NCBI GenBank assembly: GCA_944367045.1
Contig: CALVWI010000001.1
Span: forward strand, 1-64,000
From: an uncultured Clostridia bacterium
GTDB lineage: Bacteria; Bacillota; Clostridia; Christensenellales; Borkfalkiaceae
Direction: 5' to 3'
DNA length: 64,000 bases
The stretch's first letter is position 1. Every line of letters starts with the position of its first letter. This document shows, one piece after another, positions 23,647 to 32,743 of the stretch. A program made the translations under genes and the position numbers. Below the pieces are notes generated by a model. That model saw only the letters and a program-made list of their open reading frames with translations, had not been told where the DNA came from and made no database searches.

Positions 23647-23999
23647 AAGGTCAGCGCTCTCAACGGGTGAACAGCGAGATGCAGCGCGAACTTGCGTCCA
23701 TCATCGCAGGCCCGCTCAAAAATAAGGAACCCGAGCTCAAAGGGCTCATCTCCGTTACGGGCGCGGACGTCGCACCCGATCTCAAGACGGCGAAAATTTA
23801 TGTGAGCGTTCTTACAAAGAGCGAAGAGGAGAAGAAGGAGACCTTCCGCATCCTCCGCGAGAACGCGGGGTTCTTGCGGCACGAGCTGGCGCGCGTCATG
23901 CGCATGCGCACGGTGCCCGAACTCACCATCATCGAGGACGGCAGTATGGCCTACGGCGCGCATATGGATAAGCTCCTCGACGAACTTGAAAACAAATAA
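23643..23999 (+). CDS. rbfA: Ribosome-binding factor A
   Basis: This 118-residue RbfA is a KH-fold protein for 30S maturation. RSQRVNSEMQRELASII at the N-terminus and ITGADVAPDLKTAKIYVSV-like ISVTGADVAPDLK are typical, followed by LRHELARVMRMRTVPELTI. ATG 23643 overlaps the infB stop (ATGA); a longer frame upstream lies inside infB and is not used. Confidence 0.95.
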   Translation: MKGQRSQRVNSEMQRELASIIAGPLKNKEPELKGLISVTGADVAPDLKTAKIYVSVLTKSEEEKKETFRILRENAGFLRHELARVMRMRTVPELTIIEDGSMAYGAHMDKLLDELENK

Positions 24000-24014
24000 A
24001 ACTTCTTTTGTCCG

Positions 24015-24036
24015 AGGGGACGCTTCGGCGTCCCCT
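24015..24036 (+). terminator. UUCG-capped hairpin after rbfA
   Basis: AGGGGACGC-TTCG-GCGTCCCCT forms a perfect 9-bp stem with a stable tetraloop, followed by only TTT. It may be a partial terminator or a 3' end stabiliser inside the operon. A second hairpin (TCCCAAA...TTTTGGGA) follows before nrnA. Confidence 0.55.
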
Positions 24037-24091
24037 TTGACTATATCCCAAAGAGCTGCGGCCTTTTGGGAGCCATTCAGGAGGCAGCCTC

Positions 24092-25063
24092 ATGAATACC
24101 ATTCCCGAGATCGCGGAAGTCATCCGCTCCTTAAAGTCGGCGGTCATCTTCACGCATATGCGGCCGGACGGCGACGCCATCGGCTGCGGCGTGGCGCTCT
24201 CCCGTGCGCTCGATGTCCTCGGCATCAAGAACCAGCTCGTCAACGAGGGGGAGATCCCCGCAAAATTTCTCTATCTTTCGGGCGCGGAGAAGTTCCTCCG
24301 CTTTCCCACCCTCGATGCGGAGGCGTACATCTGCGTCGATTCGAGCGACGAGCGCCGCCTCGGCGAGCTTTGCAAGACGTTTCTGAAAGGCGCAAACAAG
24401 GGGAAGGTGACCGTCAACATCGACCACCACATCTCCAACACGCGCTATTGCAAATACAACTTCGTGCAGGGGCGTTCGAGCAACTGCGAGAACATTGCAG
24501 ACCTTTTGGAGGCCCTCGGCGTGCCCTTCGACGAGATCATCTGCAACGCCCTCATGACGGGCATCATCACGGACTCGGGGAGCTTTTCGCACTCGGATGT
24601 CAACGGCGACACCTTCCGCGCGGCTGCCAAGGCGGCGGACGGGGGTGCGCAGGTGGATAAGATCACCAACGAGCTCTTCCGCCGTCAGTCGAAGGCGCGG
24701 AGCGAACTCTACATCGGAACGCTTGCACGGCTGCGCTATCTTCTCGATGACAAGCTCGCCATCGCCGTCGTCACGCAGGCGGCGCTCGAGAAGGGCAACC
24801 TCTCCCAGTCGGATACCGAGGGCATCGTCGACTACGCTCTCACCGTCGACCCCGTGGAAGTCAGCATCTGCCTCATGGAAGTCAAGAAGGGGCAGTACAA
24901 GGCTTCCTTCCGCTCCAAGGGGAAGGTCAACGTCAACGAGATCGCGGCGGTGTTCGGGGGCGGCGGGCATATCCTCGCCTCGGGCTGCATGGTGTTCGGC
25001 GATCTCGAAGAGGTCATCGACCGCCTCCGCTATGCCGTCCTGAGCCACATGGGGGACGTATGA
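24092..25063 (+). CDS. nrnA: DHH-family phosphoesterase NrnA (oligoribonuclease / pAp phosphatase)
   Basis: This 323-residue protein degrades nano-RNA and dephosphorylates pAp. The DHH domain has THMRPDGDAIGCGVALS, CVDSSDERR and IDHHISNTRY. The DHHA1 domain ends with VFGGGGHILASGC. AGGAGGCAG precedes the ATG. It overlaps truB by 4 nt; the rbfA-nrnA-truB-ribF order is the Firmicutes norm. Confidence 0.93.
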   Translation: MNTIPEIAEVIRSLKSAVIFTHMRPDGDAIGCGVALSRALDVLGIKNQLVNEGEIPAKFLYLSGAEKFLRFPTLDAEAYICVDSSDERRLGELCKTFLKGANKGKVTVNIDHHISNTRYCKYNFVQGRSSNCENIADLLEALGVPFDEIICNALMTGIITDSGSFSHSDVNGDTFRAAAKAADGGAQVDKITNELFRRQSKARSELYIGTLARLRYLLDDKLAIAVVTQAALEKGNLSQSDTEGIVDYALTVDPVEVSICLMEVKKGQYKASFRSKGKVNVNEIAAVFGGGGHILASGCMVFGDLEEVIDRLRYAVLSHMGDV

Positions 25064-25893
25064 CGGGCTTTCTCAACATCTGGAAGGAGGAACGCGACAC
25101 CTCGGCGTACGTCGTCTCGCGCGTGCGAAAACTTCTCAAGACCCCCTGCGGGCACATGGGGACCTTAGACCCGCTCGCCTCGGGCGTGCTGCCCGTCGCC
25201 GTCGGGAACGCCTCCCGTCTCTTCGACTTCTTTTTGGACAAACAGAAGGTGTACCTCGCCCGCTTCCGCTTCGGCGTGACGACGGACACGTTGGACGGCG
25301 AGGGAGCCGTCCGCCCCGCGGGCCGCGTGCCCGCAAGAGGGGAGATCGAGGCGGTGCTTTCGCAGTTTGAGGGAGAGATCGACCAGCTTCCCCCCAAATA
25401 CAGCGCCAAGAACGTGGGCGGCAGGCGCAGCTATGAGCTCGCGCGGGCGGGCAAGGAAGTGGAACTTTCGCCCAAACGCGTGCGCATCGACCGTGTGGAA
25501 CTCTTGGAGGAGACGGGGCCTGACGAGTTCTCCTTCCGCATCACCTGCGGCGGCGGCACCTACATCCGCGCGCTCGCCCGCGACATTGCGGCGGCCCTCG
25601 GCACCGAGGCGTACATGAGCGGCCTTGTCCGCGAACAAAGCGGGCCCTTCACCAAGGAGAACGCCGTGCGGCTTTGTGAGCTCACCCCCGAGAACGTCGC
25701 AAATTACCTCATCCCGACGGACAGCGTGCTGCCGTATCCTGCGCTGAACGTGACGGACGCGCGCTACTTTCAGGGCGTCTACATTCCCGTCGAACGCGAG
25801 GACGGGCTCTACAAAATTTATGCGGAGGAGGGCTTCTACGGCCTCGGCCGCGTGGAGGGCGGGCTGCTCCGCCCCGAGAAAAAACTATGCTGA
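25060..25893 (+). CDS. truB: tRNA pseudouridine(55) synthase
   Basis: This 277-residue TruB makes pseudouridine 55 in the T loop of tRNAs. The catalytic Asp is in GHMGTLDPLASGVLPVAVG. Further family segments are FRFGVTTDTLDGEG, QLPPKYSAKNVGGRRSYELAR and CGGGTYIRALARD. It overlaps both nrnA (4 nt) and ribF (7 nt). The length is slightly shorter than typical (~300) at the C-terminal end. Confidence 0.95.
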   Translation: MTGFLNIWKEERDTSAYVVSRVRKLLKTPCGHMGTLDPLASGVLPVAVGNASRLFDFFLDKQKVYLARFRFGVTTDTLDGEGAVRPAGRVPARGEIEAVLSQFEGEIDQLPPKYSAKNVGGRRSYELARAGKEVELSPKRVRIDRVELLEETGPDEFSFRITCGGGTYIRALARDIAAALGTEAYMSGLVREQSGPFTKENAVRLCELTPENVANYLIPTDSVLPYPALNVTDARYFQGVYIPVEREDGLYKIYAEEGFYGLGRVEGGLLRPEKKLC

Positions 25894-26768
25894 AATACTT
25901 TAAAGAGGGTGAGAAAGGCCCGTTTGCGCTGCTTCTGGGCGGGTTCGACGGCTTCCATAAGGGGCACGGCGAACTTCTGAAGGCGGCAAAGGAGACGGGG
26001 CTTCCCGTCGGGCTCACGGCGCTTTCGGGCGGCAAGGGGGGAGAGCTCTTTCCCCTTCCCGAGCGCGAACGCATCTTCCGCGCCCTCGGCTTCTGTTTTG
26101 CAGATGAACATCTGCTCACCCAAGACTTCAAGAATACCTCGCCCGAGGACTTTTTGCGCGATTTGTTTTCGCGGATTCCCGTTTCGGCCGTCTTTTGCGG
26201 CGAGGACTTCCGCTTCGGCAAGGACGCCGCGGGCACGCCCGAACTTCTGAGATCCCTCGCGCCCTGCCCCGTCTCCGTTCTGCCCCTCGCGGCGGCGGGC
26301 GGGGAGAAGATCGCCGTCTCCCGCATCAAAGAATACCTTGCGGAAGGGGAACCGGAAAAGGCGAACGAGCTCTTGCTCTATCCATACTTCGTGGAGGGCG
26401 CGGCCGAGCACGGCAGGGCGGTGGGGCGCACCTACGGCTTCCCGACCGCCAACTTAACGCTTCCCAAAGGGAAATTCCCCATAAAAGAGGGCGTGTATGC
26501 GGCGCACGCGTGCGTCAAGGGCGGCGAATGGGCCTCCATCGTCAACTTCGGCCCATGCCCCACGTTCGGCGTCGAGGATAGAAAGACGGAGGCCCACCTC
26601 ATCGGCTTTGACGGCAACCTCTACGGCGAGAAGGTCACGCTCTTCCCCGTCAAATTCCTTCGCCCCATTCAAAAGTTCGACGGCAAGGACGCGCTGGAGC
26701 GTCAGCTCGAACGCGACCGCGCGGCGGCCCTCGCCCTCATTCCCAACACCAAGGAGAACAACGTATGA
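25887..26768 (+). CDS. ribF: Bifunctional riboflavin kinase / FAD synthetase
   Basis: This 293-residue RibF makes FMN and then FAD from riboflavin. The N-terminal adenylyltransferase half has LGGFDGFHKGHGELL and FCGEDFRFGKDAAG. The C-terminal kinase half has GRAVGRTYGFPTANLTLPKGK and VNFGPCPTFG. The usual RibF start with a longer lead is shortened here. It is cotranslated with truB and ends 4 nt into the next gene. Confidence 0.94.
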   Translation: MLKYFKEGEKGPFALLLGGFDGFHKGHGELLKAAKETGLPVGLTALSGGKGGELFPLPERERIFRALGFCFADEHLLTQDFKNTSPEDFLRDLFSRIPVSAVFCGEDFRFGKDAAGTPELLRSLAPCPVSVLPLAAAGGEKIAVSRIKEYLAEGEPEKANELLLYPYFVEGAAEHGRAVGRTYGFPTANLTLPKGKFPIKEGVYAAHACVKGGEWASIVNFGPCPTFGVEDRKTEAHLIGFDGNLYGEKVTLFPVKFLRPIQKFDGKDALERQLERDRAAALALIPNTKENNV

Positions 26769-27628
26769 TCAAATTCGGCCCCAGCGGCAATTCCGAGAGC
26801 TTCTACGAGGAAGGCTACGAGCACACCGAGGAAGCGGCACATTATTGCAGGGAGCGCGGGCTCGACTGCTTCGAATATTCCTTCGGACGCGGCGTGCGCA
26901 TGGGGGAGGAGAAGGCTCGCTCCATCGGCGCGGCATTCGCAGAGGAGGGCGTCGAGCTCTCCGTGCATGCGCCGTATTTCATCAACTTCGCCAACCCCGA
27001 CGACGAAATGGCGCAAAAGTCTTACGGCTATGTTTTGGACAGCGCCAAGATGGTGCGGCTCATGGGCGGCAAGCGCATCGTCTTTCACCCCGCAGCACAG
27101 GGCAAAGTGGAGCGCTCCGTCGCCGTCATAAAGACGGTGGACCGTCTCAAGGTGCTCAGAGACTACATCTATCTCAACGAGATGCAGGACCTCATGTTCT
27201 GCCCCGAGACGATGGGCAAACTCGCCCAGATCGGCACGCCCGAGGAGATCGCGGCCTTTTCTTCCATCGACCCCGTCTTCACCCCGTGCATCGATTTCGG
27301 CCACGTCAACGCCCGCACGCAGGGCTCTTTGAAGACGGAGGACGACTACACCCGCCTTTTAGAGGGCTTTCTGGACGTTTTAGGCTACGAGCGCATGAAG
27401 CACTTCCATGTGCACTTTTCCAAGATCATGTACGGCGCGAAGGGGGAGATCAAGCACCTCACCTTCGCGGACGACGTGTACGGCCCCGAGTTCGAGCCGC
27501 TCGCAAACGTGCTTTTAAAGCTCAAACTCGAGCCCTACATCGTCAGCGAGTCGGACGGCACGCAGGCGGAGGACGCCGCCGAGATGAAGCGCATCTACCT
27601 CGCCGCGGCGAACGCGGAAAGGGCGTAA
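26765..27628 (+). CDS. Endonuclease IV-like TIM-barrel protein
   Basis: This 287-residue protein belongs to the AP-endonuclease-2/xylose-isomerase TIM-barrel superfamily. Metal-ligand-like positions appear in VHAPYFINFA, FHPAAQG, FCPETMGK, CIDFGHVNAR, FHVHFSKIMYG and IVSESDGTQAED, matching the order in endonuclease IV (Nfo). The active-site strings differ from E. coli Nfo (for example HVHFSK instead of HLNDSK), so it belongs to a divergent branch. It would act in repair of abasic sites. It is cotranslated with ribF (4-nt overlap) at the end of the operon. Confidence 0.78.
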   Translation: MIKFGPSGNSESFYEEGYEHTEEAAHYCRERGLDCFEYSFGRGVRMGEEKARSIGAAFAEEGVELSVHAPYFINFANPDDEMAQKSYGYVLDSAKMVRLMGGKRIVFHPAAQGKVERSVAVIKTVDRLKVLRDYIYLNEMQDLMFCPETMGKLAQIGTPEEIAAFSSIDPVFTPCIDFGHVNARTQGSLKTEDDYTRLLEGFLDVLGYERMKHFHVHFSKIMYGAKGEIKHLTFADDVYGPEFEPLANVLLKLKLEPYIVSESDGTQAEDAAEMKRIYLAAANAERA

Positions 27629-27727
27629 TTTCGGGCAAAGATCGGCCGAATCCGGGCGGGAAACGCGCGTTTTGGCGCGAATTTGTCCGCAACTTGACGT
27701 GAGCACACAACAAAATCTCAAAAATCA

Positions 27728-27756
27728 TTGACTTTGCCTCCCCGCTTTGTTATAAT
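27728..27756 (+). promoter_or_regulatory. Consensus promoter with start codon at +1
   Basis: TTGACT and TATAAT are 17 nt apart. The -10 box ends 6 nt before the ATG of the peptidase gene, so the transcript should be leaderless. Confidence 0.85.
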
Positions 27757-27762
27757 AAAGCC

Positions 27763-28818
27763 ATGTCGAAAGATAAACTTCAGCAAATTTTCGAGGCGGC
27801 AGGCGTCGACGCGCTCTACATCGAGGCGGACTTCCTGCGCAGATACCTCACAGGTTTTTATTCCACGGACGGGTACGTCATTCTCGACGGCAAGAGCTGC
27901 CGCTACGTTGCCGATCTCCGCTACTTCGAGGCGGCGGAAAAGGCCCTTGCGGGCAGCCCCGTCGAAGTCATCGAGGGCTCCTACAAGGAGGCGATGGAGC
28001 TTTTAAAGCCCTACAAGACCCTCGGCGTTTCCTACCCCTACATCGACCTTGAGCGCGCGGAGGACCTCCGCGGCAGGGGGTATGCCCTCAAGGACTGCAT
28101 GCCCGCCCTGAAAGATGCGATGGTCATCAAGACGGACAAGGAGCTCGACATCATCCAGCGCGCGTGCACCATTGCCGAGGACGGCTTCCTCGCGACCCTT
28201 CCCGAGATCCGGGAGGGCATGACGGAGTCGCAGCTTGCGGCGCTGCTTGAATACAATATGCGCAAGTTCGGCGCGAGCGGCACCTCGTTCGAGACCATCT
28301 GCGCGTTCGGCGCGGGCGCGAGCGTGCCCCATCACGAGACGGGGGAGACGAAATTAAAGTTCGGCGATCCCATTCTCATCGACTTCGGCTGCAAGGTGGA
28401 AGGGTACTGCTCGGACATCACGCGCACCTTCCTCTTCGGCGACGACGGGCATCACGAGGACTTCAAAAAGGCTTACGCCGAAGTTTTGAAGGCGCATGAG
28501 CTCGTCAAGGAGAAAGTTGTCTCGGGCATGACGGGCAAGGAAGCGGACGAAGTCGCGCGCGGCTCCTTAAGGGCTGCGGGGCTCGACAAGCTCTTCACTC
28601 ACTCGTTGGGCCACGGCGTGGGGCTCCTCATCCACGAATATCCCCGCCTCTCCCCCGCAAGCGGGGAAGTGCTTCAAAACGGCATGGTCTTTTCGGACGA
28701 GCCGGGCGTCTATGAGGCGGGCAAGTTCGGCATCCGCATTGAGGACACGGTGTGCCTCAAAGACGGAAAGATCAAGTCCTTCATGAGCAAGACGGAGCAC
28801 GATCTTCTCATTCTATAA
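27763..28818 (+). CDS. M24-family Xaa-Pro aminopeptidase-like protein
   Basis: This 351-residue protein has a creatinase-type N-terminal domain (1-~125) and a pita-bread M24 peptidase domain. All five dinuclear metal ligands are visible: the two Asp in ILIDFGCKVEGYCSDITRTF, His in SLGHGVGLLIHE, Glu in SDEPGVYE, and Glu in GIRIEDTV. It removes N-terminal residues before proline in the cytoplasm. There is no Shine-Dalgarno and a near-perfect promoter directly abuts the ATG. It is followed by efp after 41 nt, an order (peptidase-efp) common in Firmicutes. Confidence 0.92.
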   Translation: MSKDKLQQIFEAAGVDALYIEADFLRRYLTGFYSTDGYVILDGKSCRYVADLRYFEAAEKALAGSPVEVIEGSYKEAMELLKPYKTLGVSYPYIDLERAEDLRGRGYALKDCMPALKDAMVIKTDKELDIIQRACTIAEDGFLATLPEIREGMTESQLAALLEYNMRKFGASGTSFETICAFGAGASVPHHETGETKLKFGDPILIDFGCKVEGYCSDITRTFLFGDDGHHEDFKKAYAEVLKAHELVKEKVVSGMTGKEADEVARGSLRAAGLDKLFTHSLGHGVGLLIHEYPRLSPASGEVLQNGMVFSDEPGVYEAGKFGIRIEDTVCLKDGKIKSFMSKTEHDLLIL

Positions 28819-28859
28819 CACGGTAATCATTTGAATTTAGATAACAAGGAGAACGAATT

Positions 28860-29423
28860 ATGGCACAGATCATGGCAGGCGACATCAGAAAGGGCGTTAC
28901 CTTCGAATACAAGAGCGGCGTTTACACCGTGACGGAATTCCAGCACGTCAAGCCCGGCAAGGGCGCGGCGTTCGTGCGCTGCACGCTCAAGAACGTCGTG
29001 ACGGGGCAGGTCCTTTCCGATGAGACCTTCAACCCCACCGCAAAGCTCGAGACGGCGCAGGTCGAGACCAAGAAGATGACCTATTCCTACACGGACGGTG
29101 AGTTCTACTACTTCATGGACGAAGAGTTCAACATGACCCCTCTCAACTACTCCCAGGTCGAGGATGCGCTCCGCTATATCCGCGAGAACGACACCGTCAC
29201 CGTCAAGTTCCTCTACGGCAGCGCCTTCTCCGTCGAGCCCGAGAACTTCGTCGAGCTCAAGGTCATCGAGGCAGAGCCCGGCGTGCGCGGCAACACGGCG
29301 ACCAACGTCACCAAGGCCGCGAAGGTCGAGACGGGCGCTACCTTCCAGGTCCCCATGTTCGTCAACGAGGGCGACACCATCCGCATCGATACCCGCACGG
29401 GCGAGTACATGGGCAGAGTCTGA
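28860..29423 (+). CDS. efp: Elongation factor P
   Basis: This 187-residue EF-P relieves ribosome stalling at polyproline. The KOW-like N-terminal domain has [20 protein letters not shown] and [12 protein letters not shown], where the lysine in PGKGAA is the modification site. The C-terminal OB domains end with [23 protein letters not shown] precedes the ATG. Its stop overlaps the dtd start (ATGA-type). Confidence 0.97.
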   Translation: MAQIMAGDIRKGVTFEYKSGVYTVTEFQHVKPGKGAAFVRCTLKNVVTGQVLSDETFNPTAKLETAQVETKKMTYSYTDGEFYYFMDEEFNMTPLNYSQVEDALRYIRENDTVTVKFLYGSAFSVEPENFVELKVIEAEPGVRGNTATNVTKAAKVETGATFQVPMFVNEGDTIRIDTRTGEYMGRV

Positions 29424-29860
29424 TGAAATTTGTTGCACAGCGCGTCTTAAAGGCGGCCCTGTGTGTGAGCGGTGAGCTCGTGTCCGAGATCGGGCGCGGG
29501 CTCGTCGTCTATCTGGGGGTCAAAACGGGAGACAGCGAACAGCAGGCCGAGAAGGCGATGGAAAAGGTCGCTTCTCTCCGCGTCTTTGAGGACGAGGCGG
29601 GGAAGATGAATTTAAGCGTCCGCGACGTGGCGGGCGAGGTGTTGCTCGTCTCGCAGTTCACGCTGTATGGCGACGCGAGAAAGGGGAACCGCCCCTCCTT
29701 CACCGACGCCGAGCGCCCCGAACGCGCCGACGCGCTCTATGAACACGCCGTCTCCCATCTGCGCTCTTTGGGGGTGCCCGTGAAAACGGGCGTCTTTGGG
29801 GCAGATATGAAGATCGAGCAACTGAATGACGGCCCTGTGACTATTATTTACGAGTGTTAA
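29423..29860 (+). CDS. dtd: D-aminoacyl-tRNA deacylase
   Basis: This 145-residue Dtd recycles D-aminoacyl-tRNAs. Family motifs are [46 protein letters not shown] and the C-terminal GVFGADMKIEQLNDGPVTI with the Gly-x-Pro active-site loop. It is cotranslated with efp. A 157-nt stretch without clear features follows. Confidence 0.96.
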   Translation: MKFVAQRVLKAALCVSGELVSEIGRGLVVYLGVKTGDSEQQAEKAMEKVASLRVFEDEAGKMNLSVRDVAGEVLLVSQFTLYGDARKGNRPSFTDAERPERADALYEHAVSHLRSLGVPVKTGVFGADMKIEQLNDGPVTIIYEC

Positions 29861-30017
29861 AAAGCTCAAGGAAGATTTCCGTCGCAATACTTTGTCGCCC
29901 TGCGGCAACCCTCAGTCATTTACCCCTTTGTAAACTCCTTCGGGTTTTCCTCGGGCTCCTCGTCTTGCTCGGAACTTTTCCTTGGCGATCACCAATCGTT
30001 CTATTTTACTTTTACCG

Positions 30018-30857
30018 ATGAACATACATTATTTGGGTACCGGGGCTGCCGAAGGCATCCCCGCGCTCTTTTGCAACTGTGAATATTGCCGAGGGGTGCG
30101 GCTTCGCGGCGGGAAGGACGTGCGTTCGCGTGCGCAGGTCATCGTGGATAAAGAGCTCTCCATTGACTTTTCTCCCGACGCCTTCTCCCATGGCGCACGG
30201 GCGGGCGTCGAACTCTCGGCCGTCAAATACCTTCTCGTCACGCACTCCCACTGCGACCACTTCTACGCGCACGACTTCGTCCTCCGCGGCTATAAGTACG
30301 CAAAGCACATGACCTCGCCCTCGCTCACCATCCTCGGCAACGGGGAAGTCATGGAGGTCTTTCTCGAGAGCGTCCGCCGCGAGATGCGCCCCGACGTCGC
30401 CGATACCATCTCTTTGAAGCGGCTCACGGAGTTCGAGCCCGTCACCTTCGGCGATTGGACGGCGCACCCCCTGAAGGCCCGCCACTCCTCGCAGGAGCCC
30501 TTCGTCTACCTCATAGAGGGCAAGGGCAAGCGCATCTTGCACCTCACCGACACCGGCCTTTTGCCCGACGAAGACTACGATTATCTCAAACACTTGGGCG
30601 GCAGGGCATACGATTTGGTGACGCTCGACTGCACCTTTCTCTACGACGACAAGCCGCACTCCGCCCGCCACATGGGTGTGAAGGAGAACGCCGAAGTGCT
30701 CACACGCCTCGCCGAGGCGGGCCTTGTCGGCGGGCACACGAAAGCCGTCATCACGCACTTCTCGCACAACAGCACGCCCGACGAGGAGAAACTCGCCCGC
30801 GCCGAAAGCGAACTTTCCGCCATCGCCGCCTACGACGGCATGGAACTTGAGATCTGA
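30018..30857 (+). CDS. Metallo-beta-lactamase-fold hydrolase (PhnP/RNase Z-like)
   Basis: This 279-residue protein has LGTGAAEGIPALFCNCEYC at the N-terminus and the metal motif LLVTHSHCDHFYAHDF, then HSSQEP, LTDTGLL and VITHFSHNS, in the order of MBL phosphodiesterases of the PhnP type. The cysteine pair CNCEYC is typical of that branch. ATG 30018 starts at the family's NIHYLGTG; the open frame further upstream is non-coding. The substrate is unknown; it probably cleaves a cyclic phosphodiester. It overlaps the HAD gene by 1 nt. Confidence 0.85.
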   Translation: MNIHYLGTGAAEGIPALFCNCEYCRGVRLRGGKDVRSRAQVIVDKELSIDFSPDAFSHGARAGVELSAVKYLLVTHSHCDHFYAHDFVLRGYKYAKHMTSPSLTILGNGEVMEVFLESVRREMRPDVADTISLKRLTEFEPVTFGDWTAHPLKARHSSQEPFVYLIEGKGKRILHLTDTGLLPDEDYDYLKHLGGRAYDLVTLDCTFLYDDKPHSARHMGVKENAEVLTRLAEAGLVGGHTKAVITHFSHNSTPDEEKLARAESELSAIAAYDGMELEI

Positions 30858-31690
30858 TGAAAACCTTGTACCTCGCCGACCTCGACGGCACGCTCCTGAC
30901 CCCAGAACAGCGGGTGAGCGAGAGGTCCTGCGCCATTTTGAATGCGCTCGTGAAAAGGGGGTGCCTTGTGTCGTATGCGACGGCGCGTTCGCTCGAAACG
31001 TCGCGCGCAGTCACGGCGGGCATCTCGTTCAAAAGCCCCGTCATCGTCCACAACGGCGCGGTGACGGCCGACCCCGTCCGCATGCGCCCGCTCAACATCG
31101 CCCGCTTCACGGAAGGGGAGAAGGCGGAGCTTTTAGCTGCCTTCCTCTCGCACGGCCTCGTGCCGCTCACCTACTCCTTCATCGAGGGCAAAAACCGCTT
31201 CTCATATGTGTGGGGGCGTTCGGGCGAGGTGCAGAAGTCGTTTATTCTCACGCGCACGGGAAAGGCGGCGGGGAGCGAACGCGCCCGCGAAATTTTCGAT
31301 GCAGGCGCCCTTCTCGACGGCGACGTCTTTTACTTCGCCTGCCTCGGCGAAAAGGAGGCGCTTTTGCCCGTCTATGAAAGTCTCAAAGATAAATACCGCT
31401 GCTTCTTTGCGCCCGACATCTACCTGAAGGCGCAGTGGCTGGAGATCGTGAGAAAGGACGTGAGCAAGGCAGGGGCGGCGCTTGAACTGAAAGCGCATTT
31501 GGGAGCGGAGAAGCTCGTCGTGTTCGGCGACGCGGAGAACGATATCCCGCTCTTTGAAGTTGCCGACGAGCGCTATGCCGTTGCAAACGCCGTGCCTGCC
31601 CTCAAGGAGCGGGCGACCGCCGTCATCGGCAGCAATCAAACGGACGCCGTCGCCGAGAAAATTGCAGAATTATTCCAAAAAGAGCAATAA
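30857..31690 (+). CDS. HAD-superfamily Cof-type phosphatase
   Basis: This 277-residue Cof/YbiV-type hydrolase has the nucleophile motif YLADLDGTLL near the N-terminus, motif II in SYATARS, and motif IV in VVFGDAENDIPLFEVA. The large cap domain between residues ~85 and ~190 is of the C2B class. It dephosphorylates sugar phosphates or cofactors; the substrate cannot be read. It is cotranslated with the MBL hydrolase and ends at a bidirectional terminator. Confidence 0.88.
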   Translation: MKTLYLADLDGTLLTPEQRVSERSCAILNALVKRGCLVSYATARSLETSRAVTAGISFKSPVIVHNGAVTADPVRMRPLNIARFTEGEKAELLAAFLSHGLVPLTYSFIEGKNRFSYVWGRSGEVQKSFILTRTGKAAGSERAREIFDAGALLDGDVFYFACLGEKEALLPVYESLKDKYRCFFAPDIYLKAQWLEIVRKDVSKAGAALELKAHLGAEKLVVFGDAENDIPLFEVADERYAVANAVPALKERATAVIGSNQTDAVAEKIAELFQKEQ

Positions 31691-31694
31691 AAAT

Positions 31695-31718
31695 GCCTCC
31701 CGCACGGGAGGCGTTTTG
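31695..31718. terminator. Bidirectional terminator between convergent genes
   Basis: GCCTCCC and GGGAGGC pair around a 4-nt loop. T-rich tracts follow in both directions (GTTTTGCTT on plus, ATTTTTATT on minus), serving both the HAD gene and the convergent membrane-protein gene. Confidence 0.85.
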
Positions 31719-31719
31719 C

Positions 31720-32562
31720 TTATTCCTGCTTGTGTTCTTCGGGCGTTTGGGGCGCGTTTTCGGGTTCGTTTTCGGGTTCGTTTTCGGGAGCCTTGGGCGT
31801 TTCGGCGGGCGCGGCGGCCTTCGGAGGGCGCACTTTCTTGGGGCGGCGTTCGAGATCGAAGACGTGCATGCGTGCGGGCCTCTTCCAAAAGAGGACAAAG
31901 GCGGGCACGAGGAACACGAGGGTGCCCACGAGATTGCAGATGAGGTCGGCCATCGTGTCTTTAAGGCCGGTGCCGACGGGGTCGGTGACTTCATAATTCC
32001 CGTTCGGAAGCTCGCCTATAACGCCGTTCTGCCAGCGCTGGTTGTTGTACCCGCCCGGCATGAGGCGGTCGACGGCGAACTCAAAGACCTCCCACAGATA
32101 CCCCACGGCGAGCGAGAAGAGGAGCGCGAATAAGACGACGGCGAGAACCTTCCCTTTCCCCTCGGGCATCTCCTTTAAGAGCAGTCCCGCAAAGCACAGC
32201 CCCACGATGGAGAAGAGCGGGCCGCTCAAGGTGTGCAGAATTTTATCCCAAAAGGGGATGTGGCCGTAGAGGCCGTATAAATTGCCGCCGCACAGCGCCA
32301 TTGCGGCAAAGGCGATGAGGGCGATCTCTAAGGCGAGCGGGAAGCGGATGCGGAGGAGAAATTCCACCAAAAAGACGGCTCCGCACATCAGAACGAAGAG
32401 CAGGGCGTATTGGAGACGCCGCCAAAGTTCGCCCGCGCCGTACGCGCCGTTGTAGTAGTTGAGAACGGTATAAGTGATGCCGCCGATGAGGATGACCGCG
32501 GCTGCGAGAAAGGTGATGAGAAGGGCTAGCTTCCTCGTTTGCGTGGGTGTGCGGGTGGCCAA
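31720..32562 (-). CDS. DUF2238-like integral membrane protein
   Basis: This 280-residue protein has about six or seven hydrophobic helices and the DUF2238-like signature DKILHTLSGPLFSIVG, LWEVFEFAVDRL and GLKDTMADLICNLVG. The C-terminal ~55 residues are charged, with ENEPENEPENAP repeats and Pro-rich stretches. The start is TTG 32562, with GGAGGG 8 nt upstream. It has its own promoter (32595-32623). The function of the family is unknown; the polar residues in membrane helices hint at an enzyme or transporter. Confidence 0.8.
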   Translation of the reverse strand: MATRTPTQTRKLALLITFLAAAVILIGGITYTVLNYYNGAYGAGELWRRLQYALLFVLMCGAVFLVEFLLRIRFPLALEIALIAFAAMALCGGNLYGLYGHIPFWDKILHTLSGPLFSIVGLCFAGLLLKEMPEGKGKVLAVVLFALLFSLAVGYLWEVFEFAVDRLMPGGYNNQRWQNGVIGELPNGNYEVTDPVGTGLKDTMADLICNLVGTLVFLVPAFVLFWKRPARMHVFDLERRPKKVRPPKAAAPAETPKAPENEPENEPENAPQTPEEHKQE

Positions 32563-32594
32563 AGTGCGCTCCCTCCTGAAAAATAGTGACTATC

Positions 32595-32623
32595 ATTATA
32601 CCACGGCGGCGGGGAAGCGTCAA
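32595..32623 (-). promoter_or_regulatory. Promoter of the DUF2238-like gene
   Basis: On the minus strand TTGACG and TATAAT are separated by 17 nt, about 33 nt upstream of the TTG start. Confidence 0.8.
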
Positions 32624-32675
32624 TCACGGGTGCGTGTAAATTCGGAGGGGGAAAGTGAAAATTTCCTCAAAGCAG

Positions 32676-32704
32676 TTTACATTTTCCCGAAAATGAAGTA
32701 AAAT
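32676..32704 (+). promoter_or_regulatory. Promoter of the patatin-like gene
   Basis: TTTACA and TAAAAT are separated by 17 nt; the leader of ~35 nt ends with AAAAGGAG before ATG 32744. Confidence 0.7.
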
Positions 32705-32743
32705 GGGGGTATTCTCGGGGAAATATCCCCCAAAAGGAGCCGT